Made by a program: the position numbers and the translations under genes. A stretch of 64,000 bases of DNA from assembly GCA_943788865.1 (NCBI GenBank), contig CALSRX010000001.1:348135-412134 (forward strand), given 5' to 3'. The notes beneath the pieces were generated by a model, which saw nothing but the letters and a program-made list of their open reading frames with translations, ran no database searches and was not told where the DNA came from. Positions 1-9,484 of the stretch are shown piece by piece. Positions within the stretch are counted from its first letter, which is position 1. The number at the start of each line of letters is the position of its first letter. This stretch comes from an uncultured Polaribacter sp. (GTDB taxonomy: Bacteria > Bacteroidota > Bacteroidia > Flavobacteriales > Flavobacteriaceae).

Positions 1-815
1 TATACGGGGTTTATGCGAGCAATTTTCATTACGCGCCAGATTTATCTTACGGAGTTTTTGCTCCTTATATTTCCACAATTTTTAAACGAAATAGTTTACG
101 TGATGTTGGTGGTAGCTCATTAACGGTTAAATATGTAAATATTCATAAAGAAACACCTATAAATACCCCCGTTAGAGAACAAGATATTTACAATGTTTTA
201 AATATAAAATACTTGTATTCTAAACCCAATATCATTGAAGGAATTTCTTACAAAATCAATACAGATATTTCATCGAGCTTTACAAAATTATCTGCAGATA
301 TCAGATATAGAAAACTAACTGCCAAAAACAGGCAATTAGATTTTAGATTTTTTGGAGGATTCTTTTTAAATAATAGAACCACAGGAGATTATTTTAGTTT
401 TGGATTAGACCGACCGTCTGATTATCTTTTTGAACAAAATTATTTTGGAAGATCAGAAAGTTCAGGAATTTTTAGCCAACAAGTTATTATAAATGATGGT
501 GGATTTAAATCTGTTTTACCAACTAGATATGCAAATCAATTTATGGCATCTATAAATTCTAGTATCGGACTTTGGAAGTGGGTAGAATATTATACAGATG
601 TAGCATTTCTGAAAAATAAAGGGGAAAATACTTATTTTGCATACGAAAACGGAATTCGTTTTAATTTTATTCATAATATCTTCGAAATTTATTTTCCGAT
701 GTATTCTAATAATGGATGGGAAATAAATCAAGAAGCCTATCCGAGTAAAATCCGTTTTGTATTAACCGCAAGACCATCTGCTATTTATAACTTTTTTAGA
801 AGAGGCTTTTTATAA
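1..815 (+). CDS. C-terminal part of a beta-barrel-tailed M1-type aminopeptidase-like protein (5' end outside window)
   Basis: The reading frame is open from base 3 to the TAA at 813-815, so the start lies before the window and about 270 residues are visible. The visible part has alternating aromatic/polar strands such as FGLDRPSDYLFEQNYFGRSE and a final YNFFRRGFL, typical of an outer-membrane or beta-sandwich C-terminus. From memory it resembles the C-terminal region of long flavobacterial gluzincin (M1-like) metallopeptidases; the catalytic HExxH domain would be upstream and cannot be checked. It could instead be another outer-membrane protein. The partial nature is certain and the family is moderately likely. 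Confidence 0.5.
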   Translation, partial: YGVYASNFHYAPDLSYGVFAPYISTIFKRNSLRDVGGSSLTVKYVNIHKETPINTPVREQDIYNVLNIKYLYSKPNIIEGISYKINTDISSSFTKLSADIRYRKLTAKNRQLDFRFFGGFFLNNRTTGDYFSFGLDRPSDYLFEQNYFGRSESSGIFSQQVIINDGGFKSVLPTRYANQFMASINSSIGLWKWVEYYTDVAFLKNKGENTYFAYENGIRFNFIHNIFEIYFPMYSNNGWEINQEAYPSKIRFVLTARPSAIYNFFRRGFL

Positions 816-918
816 TTGGTGATTCATTATTGATTTCGTATTTTTAAGAGAAAACACCTTGTTGTAATTACGATATTCTCAATGATATAAAATATTTTTA
901 AATTTCAATCAAAAAAGG

Positions 919-926
919 TATATTTG
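919..926 (+). promoter_or_regulatory. -7 promoter box (TATATTTG) of the E1 gene
   Basis: This is a perfect match to the Bacteroidota -7 consensus TAnnTTTG, with its G 23 nt before the ATG at 950. I see no clear TTG -33 element at 17-23 nt upstream. Confidence 0.6.
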
Positions 927-949
927 CAGAAGCTTAAAAATTATAACAT

Positions 950-3403
950 ATGACTCAAGATACTACAATTTCTAGTTCAACAAAATTATCATTTAATGAT
1001 TTCAAAAACGAGGTTTTAAACGATTATAAAATTGCGCGCATAAGTAGAGAATGTAGTTTATTAGGTCGTAGAGAAGTACTAACCGGAAAAGCAAAATTCG
1101 GAATTTTCGGAGACGGAAAGGAAGTACCACAACTAGCAATGGCCAAAGCTTTTCAAAAAGGGGATTTTAGATCTGGTTATTACAGAGATCAAACTTTTAT
1201 GATGGCATTGGGCGAATTAACGGCGCAACAATTTTTTGCAGGTCTATATGCACATCCTAGTTTAGAAGCAGATCCAATGTCTGCTGGAAGGCAAATGGGC
1301 GGGCATTTTGCAACACATAGTTTAGATAAAAATGGAGATTGGAAAAACTTAACCAAACAATACAATTCTAGTGCAGACATTTCTCCAACCGCTGGACAAA
1401 TGCCTCGTTTATTAGGACTAGCACAAGCATCAAAAGTGTATAGAAATGTAAAAGAATTAGAAAATGCTGCTAATTTTTCTACCAAAGGAAACGAAGTTGC
1501 TTGGGGTACAATTGGTAATGCGAGTACAAGTGAAGGGATCTTTTTTGAAACTATAAATGCTGCTGGTGTATTGCAAGTACCAATGGTAATGAGCGTGTGG
1601 GATGATGAGTATGGAATTTCAGTTCACGCTAAATACCAAACCACAAAAGAAAGTATTTCTGAGATTTTAAAAGGATTTCAGAGGGATGAAAAAAATAAGG
1701 GTTACGAAATTATTGTTGTCAATGGTTGGGATTATGTTCAATTAATTGACGTATACCAAAGAGCAGCAAAAATTGCGAGAGAAGAGCATGTGCCTGTTTT
1801 AATTCATGTAAAAGAATTAACACAGCCACAAGGACATTCCACTTCTGGTTCTCATGAGCGTTATAAAGATGCAAATAGATTGAAATGGGAACAAGACTTT
1901 GATTGTATTGCAAAAATGCGTTCTTGGATTTTAGACTTCGAATTAGAAGATGGTGATGGAGAAGTTTTAAAATTTGTTTCTTCAGAAGAAGAATTAATTG
2001 AGCTTGAAAAAGAAGCAAAAAAACATGTAAGCTCTGCAAAGAGAGAAGCATGGAATTCTTACTTAAATGAAATAAAAGAAGAAGTTACAATTGCAATAAA
2101 CTTATTAGAAAACACTGCTGCAAAAAGCAGTAATAGTTCTTTTATTTTAAAACTAAAAAACGAGCTTGAAGCAATTACAGAACCTATTCGAAAAGATGTT
2201 TTAATTGCTGCAAGGAAAACATTACGCTATATTAAAGACGAAGATTTTGCTGAAAAAACGGCATTACAGAATTTTATAAAAAATAAAATCAATAAAGGTT
2301 TTGACTTATTTTCAACTCATCTACTTAGTGAAACAGAACTAGCCACAACAAATATCTCTCCGTTATCACCAACATACAGTTCTGAAAAGAATCTAGTTGA
2401 TGCAAGAATTATTATGAGAGATAATTTTGATGCTATCTTAAAGAAATATCCAGAAGTTCTAATTTTTGGAGAAGATTCTGGTTTTATTGGAGATGTGAAT
2501 CAAGGTCTCGAAGGATTGCAAGAAAAATTTGGTGAACTTCGAGTTTCTGATACAGGAATTAGAGAAGCAACAATATTGGGTCAGGGAATTGGAATGGCAA
2601 TGAGAGGCTTAAGACCGATTGCAGAAATTCAGTACTTAGATTATTTATTATATGCATTGCAAATTATGAGTGATGATTTAGCTACTCTTCGTTACAGAAC
2701 TGTTGGCAAACAAAAAGCACCTTTAATTGTTAGAACACGAGGACATAGATTAGAAGGAATTTGGCATTCTGGTTCTCCAATGGGTGGAATTATAAATAAC
2801 GTTCGCGGAATGCATGTATTGGTTCCTAGAAACATGACTAAAGCAGCTGGTTTCTACAATACTTTGTTAGAGGGAGATGATCCTGCAATAGTTATAGAAT
2901 GTTTAAATGGATATCGTTTAAAAGAAGAACTACCAACCAATTTAGGTGAATTTAAAACGGCAATTGGAGAAATTGAAATCGTTAAAGAAGGAAAAGACAT
3001 CACTGTAGTTTCTTACGGTTCTACCTTAAGATTAATACAAGAAGCTGCAAAGGAACTTTTACAAGTTGGTATCGATATCGAAATTGTAGATGCTCAAAGT
3101 TTATTGCCTTTTGATATCAATCACGATACGGTAAAAAGCATAGCAAAAACAAATAGGTTATTAATTGTAGACGAAGATGTTCCTGGTGGAGCTTCAGCAT
3201 ATTTATTACAAGAAATAGTTGAGAATCAAAATGGATATCACTATTTAGACAGCAAACCAACAACATTAACATCTAAAGCTCACAGACCTGCTTATGGAAC
3301 AGATGGAGATTATTTCTCTAAACCTTCTGTTGAAGATGTTTTTGAAGCTGCATATTTAATGATGCACGAAGTAAACCCAACAAAATACAAGAGTTTATAT
3401 TAA
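950..3403 (+). CDS. Fused alpha/beta E1 component of a 2-oxoacid (branched-chain type) dehydrogenase
   Basis: Thiamine-diphosphate E1 that decarboxylates a 2-oxoacid and passes the acyl group to a lipoyl E2, most like the branched-chain complex in the cytoplasm. Residues 1-330 are the E1-alpha part, 331-480 a linker, and 481-817 the E1-beta part (FGEDSGFIGDVNQGLEGL, then DDLATLRYRT). The usual GDG...NN cofactor motif is altered: it reads IGNASTSEG (G189-N190-A191) followed by WDDEYGIS (D218-D219), so the Asp and Asn metal ligands look exchanged. The GHSTSGSHERY loop (from about residue 295) fits E1-alpha. At 817 aa it is far longer than a single subunit and has normal fusion length for Bacteroidota. 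A -7 box lies 23 nt before the ATG. The gene converges on DUF2851, with overlapping stop codons. Confidence 0.9.
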   Translation: MTQDTTISSSTKLSFNDFKNEVLNDYKIARISRECSLLGRREVLTGKAKFGIFGDGKEVPQLAMAKAFQKGDFRSGYYRDQTFMMALGELTAQQFFAGLYAHPSLEADPMSAGRQMGGHFATHSLDKNGDWKNLTKQYNSSADISPTAGQMPRLLGLAQASKVYRNVKELENAANFSTKGNEVAWGTIGNASTSEGIFFETINAAGVLQVPMVMSVWDDEYGISVHAKYQTTKESISEILKGFQRDEKNKGYEIIVVNGWDYVQLIDVYQRAAKIAREEHVPVLIHVKELTQPQGHSTSGSHERYKDANRLKWEQDFDCIAKMRSWILDFELEDGDGEVLKFVSSEEELIELEKEAKKHVSSAKREAWNSYLNEIKEEVTIAINLLENTAAKSSNSSFILKLKNELEAITEPIRKDVLIAARKTLRYIKDEDFAEKTALQNFIKNKINKGFDLFSTHLLSETELATTNISPLSPTYSSEKNLVDARIIMRDNFDAILKKYPEVLIFGEDSGFIGDVNQGLEGLQEKFGELRVSDTGIREATILGQGIGMAMRGLRPIAEIQYLDYLLYALQIMSDDLATLRYRTVGKQKAPLIVRTRGHRLEGIWHSGSPMGGIINNVRGMHVLVPRNMTKAAGFYNTLLEGDDPAIVIECLNGYRLKEELPTNLGEFKTAIGEIEIVKEGKDITVVSYGSTLRLIQEAAKELLQVGIDIEIVDAQSLLPFDINHDTVKSIAKTNRLLIVDEDVPGGASAYLLQEIVENQNGYHYLDSKPTTLTSKAHRPAYGTDGDYFSKPSVEDVFEAAYLMMHEVNPTKYKSLY

Positions 3404-4674
3404 GTTTTATTCAAAATTACATTTCCAATTGCGCAATGCAAACAACGTTTCTTTGCGCAATAATTGTTTTTAAGCTGGAGTAAAGCTTGAGTTTCAAAAG
3501 CATCCTTTGCAATTACTTTTAACTCTTCGAAATTAGAAATAATTGAATTTCTTTCTAGTTTTAATTGTGTTATCAATAACAAAAAATCTTCTTCAAACAC
3601 TTCCCCTCTACCCTTTAAATAATTAAATTTTAATGGAATGACTGTATTAATCAATAACAAATCAACAAACTGTTTTGTTATTTTTTTTATACGCAATGGT
3701 GATGCTTTATGGAACGTATAATGTGTTTTCCAAAAATCATCCAAATCAACAGAAAACAACTTATAAATTTCAGCTACGTCAGAAACTTGCATCAACTTAG
3801 AAAACAAATGTTGATTTTTATAATACAGCGAAGCCAATTGCGCTATCCGAATGGTTGGAAAATTTGATGGACGCATTCTAAAAAACTGAAACTGCTTGTT
3901 ATGAATTGATTCTAGAGCATATTTATGTTTTAAATAATCATATTCAAGTTTTAAATTAATTGGATATTCCTCATTAAAATCACCTTGTAAAAAACCAGCT
4001 TGTCCAAAAAATAGCGCTTGCAGTTTAAAAGCATCATTTTGTGTTTTTCTAACGATTGAAAAATCTATTGAATTTGCAAAGTTTAAAAAGGCCTCTGCGT
4101 TCGTTTTCAATCCAAAATTTTTTGCCAACAATTTAAAAAGCACTGCTTCATAATCGTTATTAGATTCTTTTAATAGCTTTTGTATTACTATAGATTTATC
4201 TTCTAACCTTTCAAAAAACAAACGCTCTTTCCAATTGTTTATCACAAAAGAATCTACTGAATTGATAGTGTTTTGACAAGGGATCCAACGTTGCTGCTTT
4301 GAATATAATTCTTGGTAATTTAATAACACATCATTTACAACCAAATTAGAAATTTCTATTGTTGGTAAGCGCTGATTATTTTTACTAAAAACTTCAACAT
4401 CGTCTTCCCAAACAACATGTAAAATAACAGCATCATAATTGGAATCTTTTTCATGCTGATGTACATACCAATCAGAAGATTTTACATGAATTTCTAAATT
4501 GCCAACCCATAAAATTTGTTCAATTTTAATTTTAGCATTTAAAAAATCTGGACCAGAATTAGTGTTGTAAAATCCTGGAAAAATAATTTCAACAGATTTT
4601 AAATCAACAGATTTTAAGCTTGTTTTTGAAAACAGCTGTTGCTTCCAAACATAATGAAGGAATTCTTCTTTCAT
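3400..4674 (-). CDS. DUF2851 family protein
   Basis: A 424-residue protein recognisable by its N-terminal LHYVWKQQLF and FPGFYNTNSGPDF segments, followed by GNLEIHVKSSDWYVH. This pattern is typical of DUF2851, a Bacteroidota family of unknown function. Conserved His, Asp and Trp residues in the first 100 residues suggest an enzymatic fold, possibly nuclease-like, but that is inference. The C-terminus has a CAKKRCLHCAIG cluster (three Cys and one His) that could bind metal. There is no signal peptide or membrane segment, so it is probably cytoplasmic. Its stop codon overlaps that of the E1 gene by 4 nt on the opposite strand; no terminator is visible between them. Confidence 0.85.
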   Translation of the reverse strand: MKEEFLHYVWKQQLFSKTSLKSVDLKSVEIIFPGFYNTNSGPDFLNAKIKIEQILWVGNLEIHVKSSDWYVHQHEKDSNYDAVILHVVWEDDVEVFSKNNQRLPTIEISNLVVNDVLLNYQELYSKQQRWIPCQNTINSVDSFVINNWKERLFFERLEDKSIVIQKLLKESNNDYEAVLFKLLAKNFGLKTNAEAFLNFANSIDFSIVRKTQNDAFKLQALFFGQAGFLQGDFNEEYPINLKLEYDYLKHKYALESIHNKQFQFFRMRPSNFPTIRIAQLASLYYKNQHLFSKLMQVSDVAEIYKLFSVDLDDFWKTHYTFHKASPLRIKKITKQFVDLLLINTVIPLKFNYLKGRGEVFEEDFLLLITQLKLERNSIISNFEELKVIAKDAFETQALLQLKNNYCAKKRCLHCAIGNVILNKT

Positions 4675-4876
4675 GTGTCTCTTTATTTAAATTCAATAAG
4701 CACATGTAGCTTCCAAGTAATCATTTCCTTAAAATTAAGGACTCGTTACGGAAGTTTCATAGCAATACTTTTTCTTTTTCGTTTTCAATTTATGAAAAAT
4801 TAATGACTAAAGAAAAAATCTATCACTACATCATAAAATCAAATAAAGCCAGAACTTTATTAAAATGAATTTATGG

Positions 4877-4884
4877 TACTTTTG
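4877..4884 (+). promoter_or_regulatory. -7 promoter box (TACTTTTG) of the nitroreductase gene
   Basis: Perfect TAnnTTTG match whose G is 19 nt before the ATG at 4904. It lies downstream of another in-frame ATG at 4865, so a transcript from here cannot use that earlier codon. Confidence 0.6.
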
Positions 4885-4903
4885 TCATTCAAAAAAATCA
4901 CAA

Positions 4904-5536
4904 ATGAGTATTATAAAAAATTTACAATGGCGCTATGCCGTTAAAAAGTTTGACGCGAATAAATTGCTTACTGAAAAACAAATAAACACCTTAAAAGAAG
5001 CTTTTAATTTAACCGCAACCTCATACGGACTTCAACCTGTTAAAATGGTTGTGGTGCAAAACAAAAAAATTCAAGAAGAATTGGTAAAATATTCTTGGAA
5101 TCAACAACAAATAGCACAAGCATCTCATGTTTTGATCTTATGCATTCAAAAAGAGATGACTAGTGAAGCTATAGAAAATTACTTTTCTTTAGTTAAAAAA
5201 ATTAGAAACACACCCGATGAAATTTTAAATCCATTTAAGGATTATTTGAAAAATGACATGGAAAATAAATCAGAATTTGATTTACATTCTTGGATGAAAA
5301 ACCAAGCATATATTGCTTTAGGAAATTTAATGACTGTTGCTGCGTCAGAGAATATTGATTCTTGCCCGATGGAAGGATTTGTTCCAGAAAAATATGATGA
5401 ACTACTGCAATTAGAAAAACACAATTTAAAATCTGTGTTAGTACTTCCTGTTGGATTTAGAGCTGATGACGACTATATGAAAGATTTAAAAAAAGTTAGA
5501 AAGAACATAGAAGATGTCGTTATAGAAATCAGTTAA
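4904..5536 (+). CDS. NAD(P)H-dependent nitroreductase family oxidoreductase
   Basis: FMN-dependent NAD(P)H oxidoreductase of the nitroreductase fold (210 aa), related to NfnB/YfkO-type enzymes that reduce nitro compounds or quinones. The N-terminus MSIIKNLQWRYAVKKFD carries the conserved RYAVKKFD flavin-binding start, followed by the TATSYGLQPV segment. LGNLMTVAASENIDSCPMEGF and the closing LPVGFRADDDY match the family's C-terminal half. The start at 4904 is preferred over the in-frame ATG at 4865 because the family begins at this Met and a perfect -7 promoter box lies between the two. It is a lone gene between DUF2851 (divergent) and pepD. The natural substrate cannot be deduced. Confidence 0.85.
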   Translation: MSIIKNLQWRYAVKKFDANKLLTEKQINTLKEAFNLTATSYGLQPVKMVVVQNKKIQEELVKYSWNQQQIAQASHVLILCIQKEMTSEAIENYFSLVKKIRNTPDEILNPFKDYLKNDMENKSEFDLHSWMKNQAYIALGNLMTVAASENIDSCPMEGFVPEKYDELLQLEKHNLKSVLVLPVGFRADDDYMKDLKKVRKNIEDVVIEIS

Positions 5537-5553
5537 AAACAAACGAATAATTG

Positions 5554-5561
5554 TATCTTTG
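5554..5561 (+). promoter_or_regulatory. -7 promoter box (TATCTTTG) of pepD
   Basis: Perfect TAnnTTTG match with its G 28 nt upstream of the pepD ATG at 5590, just after the stop of the nitroreductase gene. pepD therefore probably has its own promoter. Confidence 0.55.
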
Positions 5562-5589
5562 AGTACTTAATTAACTATATAAAATCAGA

Positions 5590-7050
5590 ATGAATTCAGA
5601 AATAAGAAACCTAGAACCAAAAGCTATTTGGAATAATTTTGCAGATTTAAACGCTGTACCTCGTCTATCAAAAAAAGAAGAAAGAGTCATTGCTTTTATG
5701 GTGAATTTTGGAAAAAAACTAAATCTAGAAACTGTTGTAGATCCTGTTGGAAATGTAATTATTAAAAAGCCTGCTACACCAGGAATGGAATCTAGAAAAA
5801 CAGTGGTTATGCAAAGCCATCTAGACATGGTTCATCAAAAAAACTCTGACACAATTTTTGATTTTGATACTCAAGGAATAGAAATGTATATTGATGGTGA
5901 TTGGGTAACTGCAAAAGGAACTACTTTGGGTGCAGACAACGGCTTAGGGGTTGCAGCGATTATGAGTGTGTTAGAATCTAAAACCATTCAACACCCTGCT
6001 ATTGAAGCCTTATTTACTATTGATGAAGAAACCGGAATGACAGGTGCTATGGGTTTAGAAGCTGGTTATCTAGATGGTGAAATCTTATTAAACTTAGATA
6101 CTGAAGAAGATGATGAAATCGGAATGGGTTGTGCTGGAGGAATTGATGTCACTGCTAAAAGAAACTATTCTGAAGAAGTTATTTCAGAAAACACTCTAGC
6201 TTTTACAATTTCAGTGAGCGGATTAAATGGTGGTCATTCTGGAATGGATATCCATAAAGGGCTTGGAAATGCAAATAAAATAATGAATCGTTTATTGTTT
6301 GATGGTTTTGAGAATTTTGGTTTAAGAATTTCAGAAATTAATGGAGGAAGTTTGCGTAATGCAATTCCTAGAGAAAGCAAAGCAACTGTTGTAATTGATG
6401 CTATTTCTAAAGAACCTTTCTTTTTTGAAATGAATGAATTAATCAATACTATTTATGCAGAATTTAAAAATATTGAGCCTAATTTATCAATCGAAATTTC
6501 AGAAACAAAGGCTCCTAAAAAAGTAATGGAATTGGGAGTTCAAGAAGGGTTTATCAAATCAATTTACGCTGCTTTAAACGGCGTTTACAGAATGAGTCCT
6601 GACATTAAAGACTTGGTAGAAACTTCTAACAATATTGCAAAAGTTGTTGTAAAAGATGGAGAAATATTAGTGAACTGCTTAACTCGTTCTTCATCAGAAA
6701 CCAATAAAATAGATTTGGCAAACTCTATTCGTTCTGCTTTTGAAGTAACCGGATTTGAAGTTAATTTTTCTGGCGAATATCCTGGATGGTTGCCAAATAT
6801 AAATTCAGAAATTTTAAAAACTTTAGATCGTTTGTATGAAAAACTACATGGTGAAAAAGCGAAAATAGCAGCTTGTCATGCTGGATTGGAATGCGGAATT
6901 TTAGGTCAGAATTACCCAAAAATGGACATGGTTTCTTTTGGACCAACAATTTTAGGTGCTCATTCTCCAGACGAAAGAGCTAGTATTTCATCAACACAAA
7001 AATTCTGGAAATTCTTATTAGAAATCTTAAAAAACATTCCTAATAAATAA
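5590..7050 (+). CDS. pepD: Cytosol non-specific dipeptidase PepD (aminoacyl-histidine dipeptidase, M20)
   Basis: Zinc metallodipeptidase of family M20 that hydrolyses Xaa-His and other dipeptides in the cytoplasm during peptide turnover. At 486 aa it is the usual PepD length. Metal-site motifs are visible: MQSHLDMVHQK (first His and the catalytic Asp), LGADNGLGVAA (bridging Asp), FTIDEETGMTGA (EE general base) and LLNLDTEEDDEIGMGCAGG. The lid/dimerisation domain lies roughly at residues 215-390, with GGHSGMDIHKG at its start. CHAGLECGILG and SFGPTILGAHSPDE near the end complete the active site. A -7 box lies 28 nt upstream, and a strong hairpin terminator follows 15 nt after the stop, so it is monocistronic. 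Confidence 0.95.
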   Translation: MNSEIRNLEPKAIWNNFADLNAVPRLSKKEERVIAFMVNFGKKLNLETVVDPVGNVIIKKPATPGMESRKTVVMQSHLDMVHQKNSDTIFDFDTQGIEMYIDGDWVTAKGTTLGADNGLGVAAIMSVLESKTIQHPAIEALFTIDEETGMTGAMGLEAGYLDGEILLNLDTEEDDEIGMGCAGGIDVTAKRNYSEEVISENTLAFTISVSGLNGGHSGMDIHKGLGNANKIMNRLLFDGFENFGLRISEINGGSLRNAIPRESKATVVIDAISKEPFFFEMNELINTIYAEFKNIEPNLSIEISETKAPKKVMELGVQEGFIKSIYAALNGVYRMSPDIKDLVETSNNIAKVVVKDGEILVNCLTRSSSETNKIDLANSIRSAFEVTGFEVNFSGEYPGWLPNINSEILKTLDRLYEKLHGEKAKIAACHAGLECGILGQNYPKMDMVSFGPTILGAHSPDERASISSTQKFWKFLLEILKNIPNK

Positions 7051-7064
7051 TAAAAAAACATTTT

Positions 7065-7094
7065 AAAAACCGTTGATAACTCAACGGTTTTTTT
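7065..7094 (+). terminator. Rho-independent terminator after pepD
   Basis: A stem AAAAACCGTTGA / TCAACGGTTTTT with a TAAC loop runs into a T tract. It directly follows pepD and separates it from parA. Confidence 0.85.
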
Positions 7095-7241
7095 ATGCAT
7101 TGTAATGTTTATTATCTTAAATAAAATAATTATAACTATTTGATTATTAGTGATCTGTATTTTTATTATTTTGTTAACATCTTTGATTTTAAATAACAAC
7201 AAATAATTGTATTTTTACTTTTTAAATAATCCGATATTTTA

Positions 7242-8006
7242 ATGGGTAAAATTATTGCAATTGCAAATCAAAAAGGTGGTGTTGGCAAAACTACTACAAC
7301 AGTAAATTTAGCTGCTTCTTTAGGTGTTTTAGAAAAGAAAGTACTACTTATTGATGCTGACCCTCAAGCAAATGCATCTTCAGGTTTAGGAATTGATGTA
7401 GAGAGTGTAGAAATTGGAACCTATCAGGTTTTAGAACATACTGCTTCCATCAATGATGCGATCTATAAAACCACATCTCCGAACGTAGATATTATTCCTG
7501 CTCACATAGATTTGGTGGCCATTGAAATTGAGTTAGTTGATAAAGAACAAAGAGAATACATGCTTCAAAAAGCATTAACCAAGCTAAAAAATAAATACGA
7601 TTATATTTTAATAGATTGCGCCCCTTCTTTAGGATTGATTACCTTAAATTCTTTGGTCGCAGCAGATTCAGTTATCATCCCAATACAATGTGAATATTTT
7701 GCCTTAGAAGGATTAGGTAAATTGCTAAACACTATTAAAAGTGTACAAAACATTCACAATCCTAATTTAGATATTGAAGGTTTGCTGTTAACCATGTTCG
7801 ACTCTCGTTTGCGCTTATCTAACCAAGTTGTAGAAGAAGTTCGCAAACACTTTAGCACCATGGTTTTTGATACAATTATTAGAAGAAACACACGCCTTGG
7901 AGAAGCACCAAGTTATGGAGAAAGTATTATTGCTTATGATGCTACTAGTAAAGGTGCTGTAAATTATTTAAGTTTAGCAAACGAAATTATAAAGAGAAAC
8001 GTATAA
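7242..8006 (+). CDS. parA: Chromosome partitioning ATPase ParA/Soj
   Basis: Deviant Walker-type ATPase that forms a dynamic gradient on the nucleoid and moves ParB-parS complexes to segregate origins. The N-terminus IAIANQKGGVGKTTTTVN holds the deviant Walker A (KGGVGKTT, residues 10-17). LLIDADPQANASSGLG is the A' box and YILIDCAPSLGLITLN the Walker B. At 254 aa it is the typical chromosomal Soj size without the N-terminal HTH of plasmid ParA. The stop overlaps the parB ATG by one base (TAATG), implying translational coupling. Chromosomal parAB usually lies near the origin, but I see no parS-like palindrome in the flanks. Confidence 0.95.
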   Translation: MGKIIAIANQKGGVGKTTTTVNLAASLGVLEKKVLLIDADPQANASSGLGIDVESVEIGTYQVLEHTASINDAIYKTTSPNVDIIPAHIDLVAIEIELVDKEQREYMLQKALTKLKNKYDYILIDCAPSLGLITLNSLVAADSVIIPIQCEYFALEGLGKLLNTIKSVQNIHNPNLDIEGLLLTMFDSRLRLSNQVVEEVRKHFSTMVFDTIIRRNTRLGEAPSYGESIIAYDATSKGAVNYLSLANEIIKRNV

Positions 8007-8893
8007 TGGCAAAAGCAACAAAAAAACAAGCTTTAGGAAGAGGGTTATCTGCTTTATTAAAAGAATCTTCAGCTGATATCAACTCTATTTCAGACAAAAA
8101 CGCTGACAAATTGGTTGGTACTATTGTAGAAATAGAGCTAAATAACATAGAAGTAAATCCTTTTCAGCCTAGAACATATTTCGATCAAGATGCATTAACC
8201 GAATTAGCCAATTCTATTAAAGAGTTAGGAGTAATTCAGCCAATTACCGTTCGAAAACTAGAAGGAAATACGTTTCAATTAGTTTCTGGAGAACGCAGAT
8301 TTAGAGCCTCTAAATTAATTGGCAACACAACGATTCCTGCTTATATCAGAATTGCCAACGATCAAGAAATGCTAGAAATGGCATTGGTAGAAAATATTCA
8401 ACGTAAAAACCTAGATCCAATTGAAGTTGCTTTGTCTTATCAACGATTGATTGAAGAAATAAAATTAACACAAGAACAATTAAGTATTAGGGTTGGTAAA
8501 AAAAGATCTACGGTAACTAACTATTTACGTTTGTTAAAATTAGATCCAATTATCCAAACCGGAATGCGAGATGGTTTTATTTCAATGGGACACGGAAGAG
8601 CATTAATTAATGTAGATACTTCTGAAAACCAACTAACCATTTATACCAAAGTTGTTAAAGATAAATTATCTGTAAGGCAAACAGAAGAATTGGTTAAAAA
8701 TTTAAAAGAAGGAACTAACGACGCTAAAACAAAAAAGCAAGTTCCTCGTTTTATTAAAGAATCAATATCAGAATTAAATTCTTTTTTTGGAAGCAAAGTA
8801 GCAATTAACTCCAATGCAAAAGGAAAAGGAAAAATTACAATTTCATTTAATTCTGAAGAAGATTTTAATCGAATAAAAAACTTATTAAAATAG
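8006..8893 (+). CDS. parB: Chromosome partitioning protein ParB
   Basis: CTP-dependent DNA clamp that loads at parS sites and works with ParA in chromosome segregation (295 aa). The N-terminus KKQALGRGLSALL is the ParA-stimulating tail. IELNNIEVNPFQPRTYFD opens the ParB/Srx NTPase domain and VSGERRFRASKL is the CTP-binding GERRxRA motif. ENIQRKNLDPIEVA follows, and RVGKKRSTVTNYLRLLKL is the parS-binding helix-turn-helix. The C-terminal 60 residues form the dimerisation domain. The start overlaps the parA stop by one base. The stop (TAG 8891-8893) shares its G with the GTG start of the next gene, continuing the operon. Confidence 0.95.
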   Translation: MAKATKKQALGRGLSALLKESSADINSISDKNADKLVGTIVEIELNNIEVNPFQPRTYFDQDALTELANSIKELGVIQPITVRKLEGNTFQLVSGERRFRASKLIGNTTIPAYIRIANDQEMLEMALVENIQRKNLDPIEVALSYQRLIEEIKLTQEQLSIRVGKKRSTVTNYLRLLKLDPIIQTGMRDGFISMGHGRALINVDTSENQLTIYTKVVKDKLSVRQTEELVKNLKEGTNDAKTKKQVPRFIKESISELNSFFGSKVAINSNAKGKGKITISFNSEEDFNRIKNLLK

Positions 8894-9483
8894 TGTTATC
8901 ACTAAAAAAAATACTTTTCTTCTTCGCTGTTCTTATATCATTTTCTATAAGTGCACAAAAGGATTCTACACAAATAGATGACTTAAAAATAAAAGGGAAA
9001 ATTAAATTAAATAGCAACTATTTTAATCCATTATCACCATCTAAAGCAGCGTTTTATTCAGCTATATTTCCCGGTGGTGGTCAGATTTACAACAAAAAAT
9101 ATTGGAAAGCTCCTATTGTTTGGGCTGCAATGGGTACGAGTATTTATTTATACTTAGACAACAATAAAGAATACAATAGATATAGAACGGCTTTTAAGAT
9201 GCGGGAAGCAGGTTTGCAAGACGAATTTACAAATGGAGATGGTTCTTTAATTGTTTCTAGAAATGGATTGGTTAGCGCCCAAAAAACTTTAAAAAGCAAT
9301 AGAGACTTAGCTTTGCTAACAACTGTAGTTTTTTATGTGCTACAGATTGTTGAAGCTAGTGTAAATGCACATTTATTACAATTTAACACGAACAACAACT
9401 TAACCTTTTCACCTACTTTAATTTCAAATCCAATTAGATATGAAATTCCGAAATTTGGTCTAAAATTTAAATTTTCCTTTTAA
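8893..9483 (+). CDS. DUF5683 domain-containing membrane or envelope protein
   Basis: A 196-residue protein starting at a GTG that overlaps the parB stop. The N-terminus (LSLKKILFFFAVLISFSISAQ) is a signal peptide. The core PSKAAFYSAIFPGGGQIYNKKYWKAPIVW is the DUF5683 hallmark, followed by two hydrophobic segments (about residues 76-90 and 135-155) and NNKEYNRYRTAFKMREAG. The function is unknown. The family sits between parB and dapB in many Flavobacteriaceae, so the linkage is real but does not reveal its role. It is probably an envelope protein; one or two membrane passes are likely. Confidence 0.85.
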   Translation: MLSLKKILFFFAVLISFSISAQKDSTQIDDLKIKGKIKLNSNYFNPLSPSKAAFYSAIFPGGGQIYNKKYWKAPIVWAAMGTSIYLYLDNNKEYNRYRTAFKMREAGLQDEFTNGDGSLIVSRNGLVSAQKTLKSNRDLALLTTVVFYVLQIVEASVNAHLLQFNTNNNLTFSPTLISNPIRYEIPKFGLKFKFSF

Positions 9484-9484
9484 A

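Noticed and set aside
4865..4903. Earlier in-frame ATG of the nitroreductase
   Set aside because: A perfect -7 box lies between this ATG and the conserved start at 4904, and the family begins at 4904.
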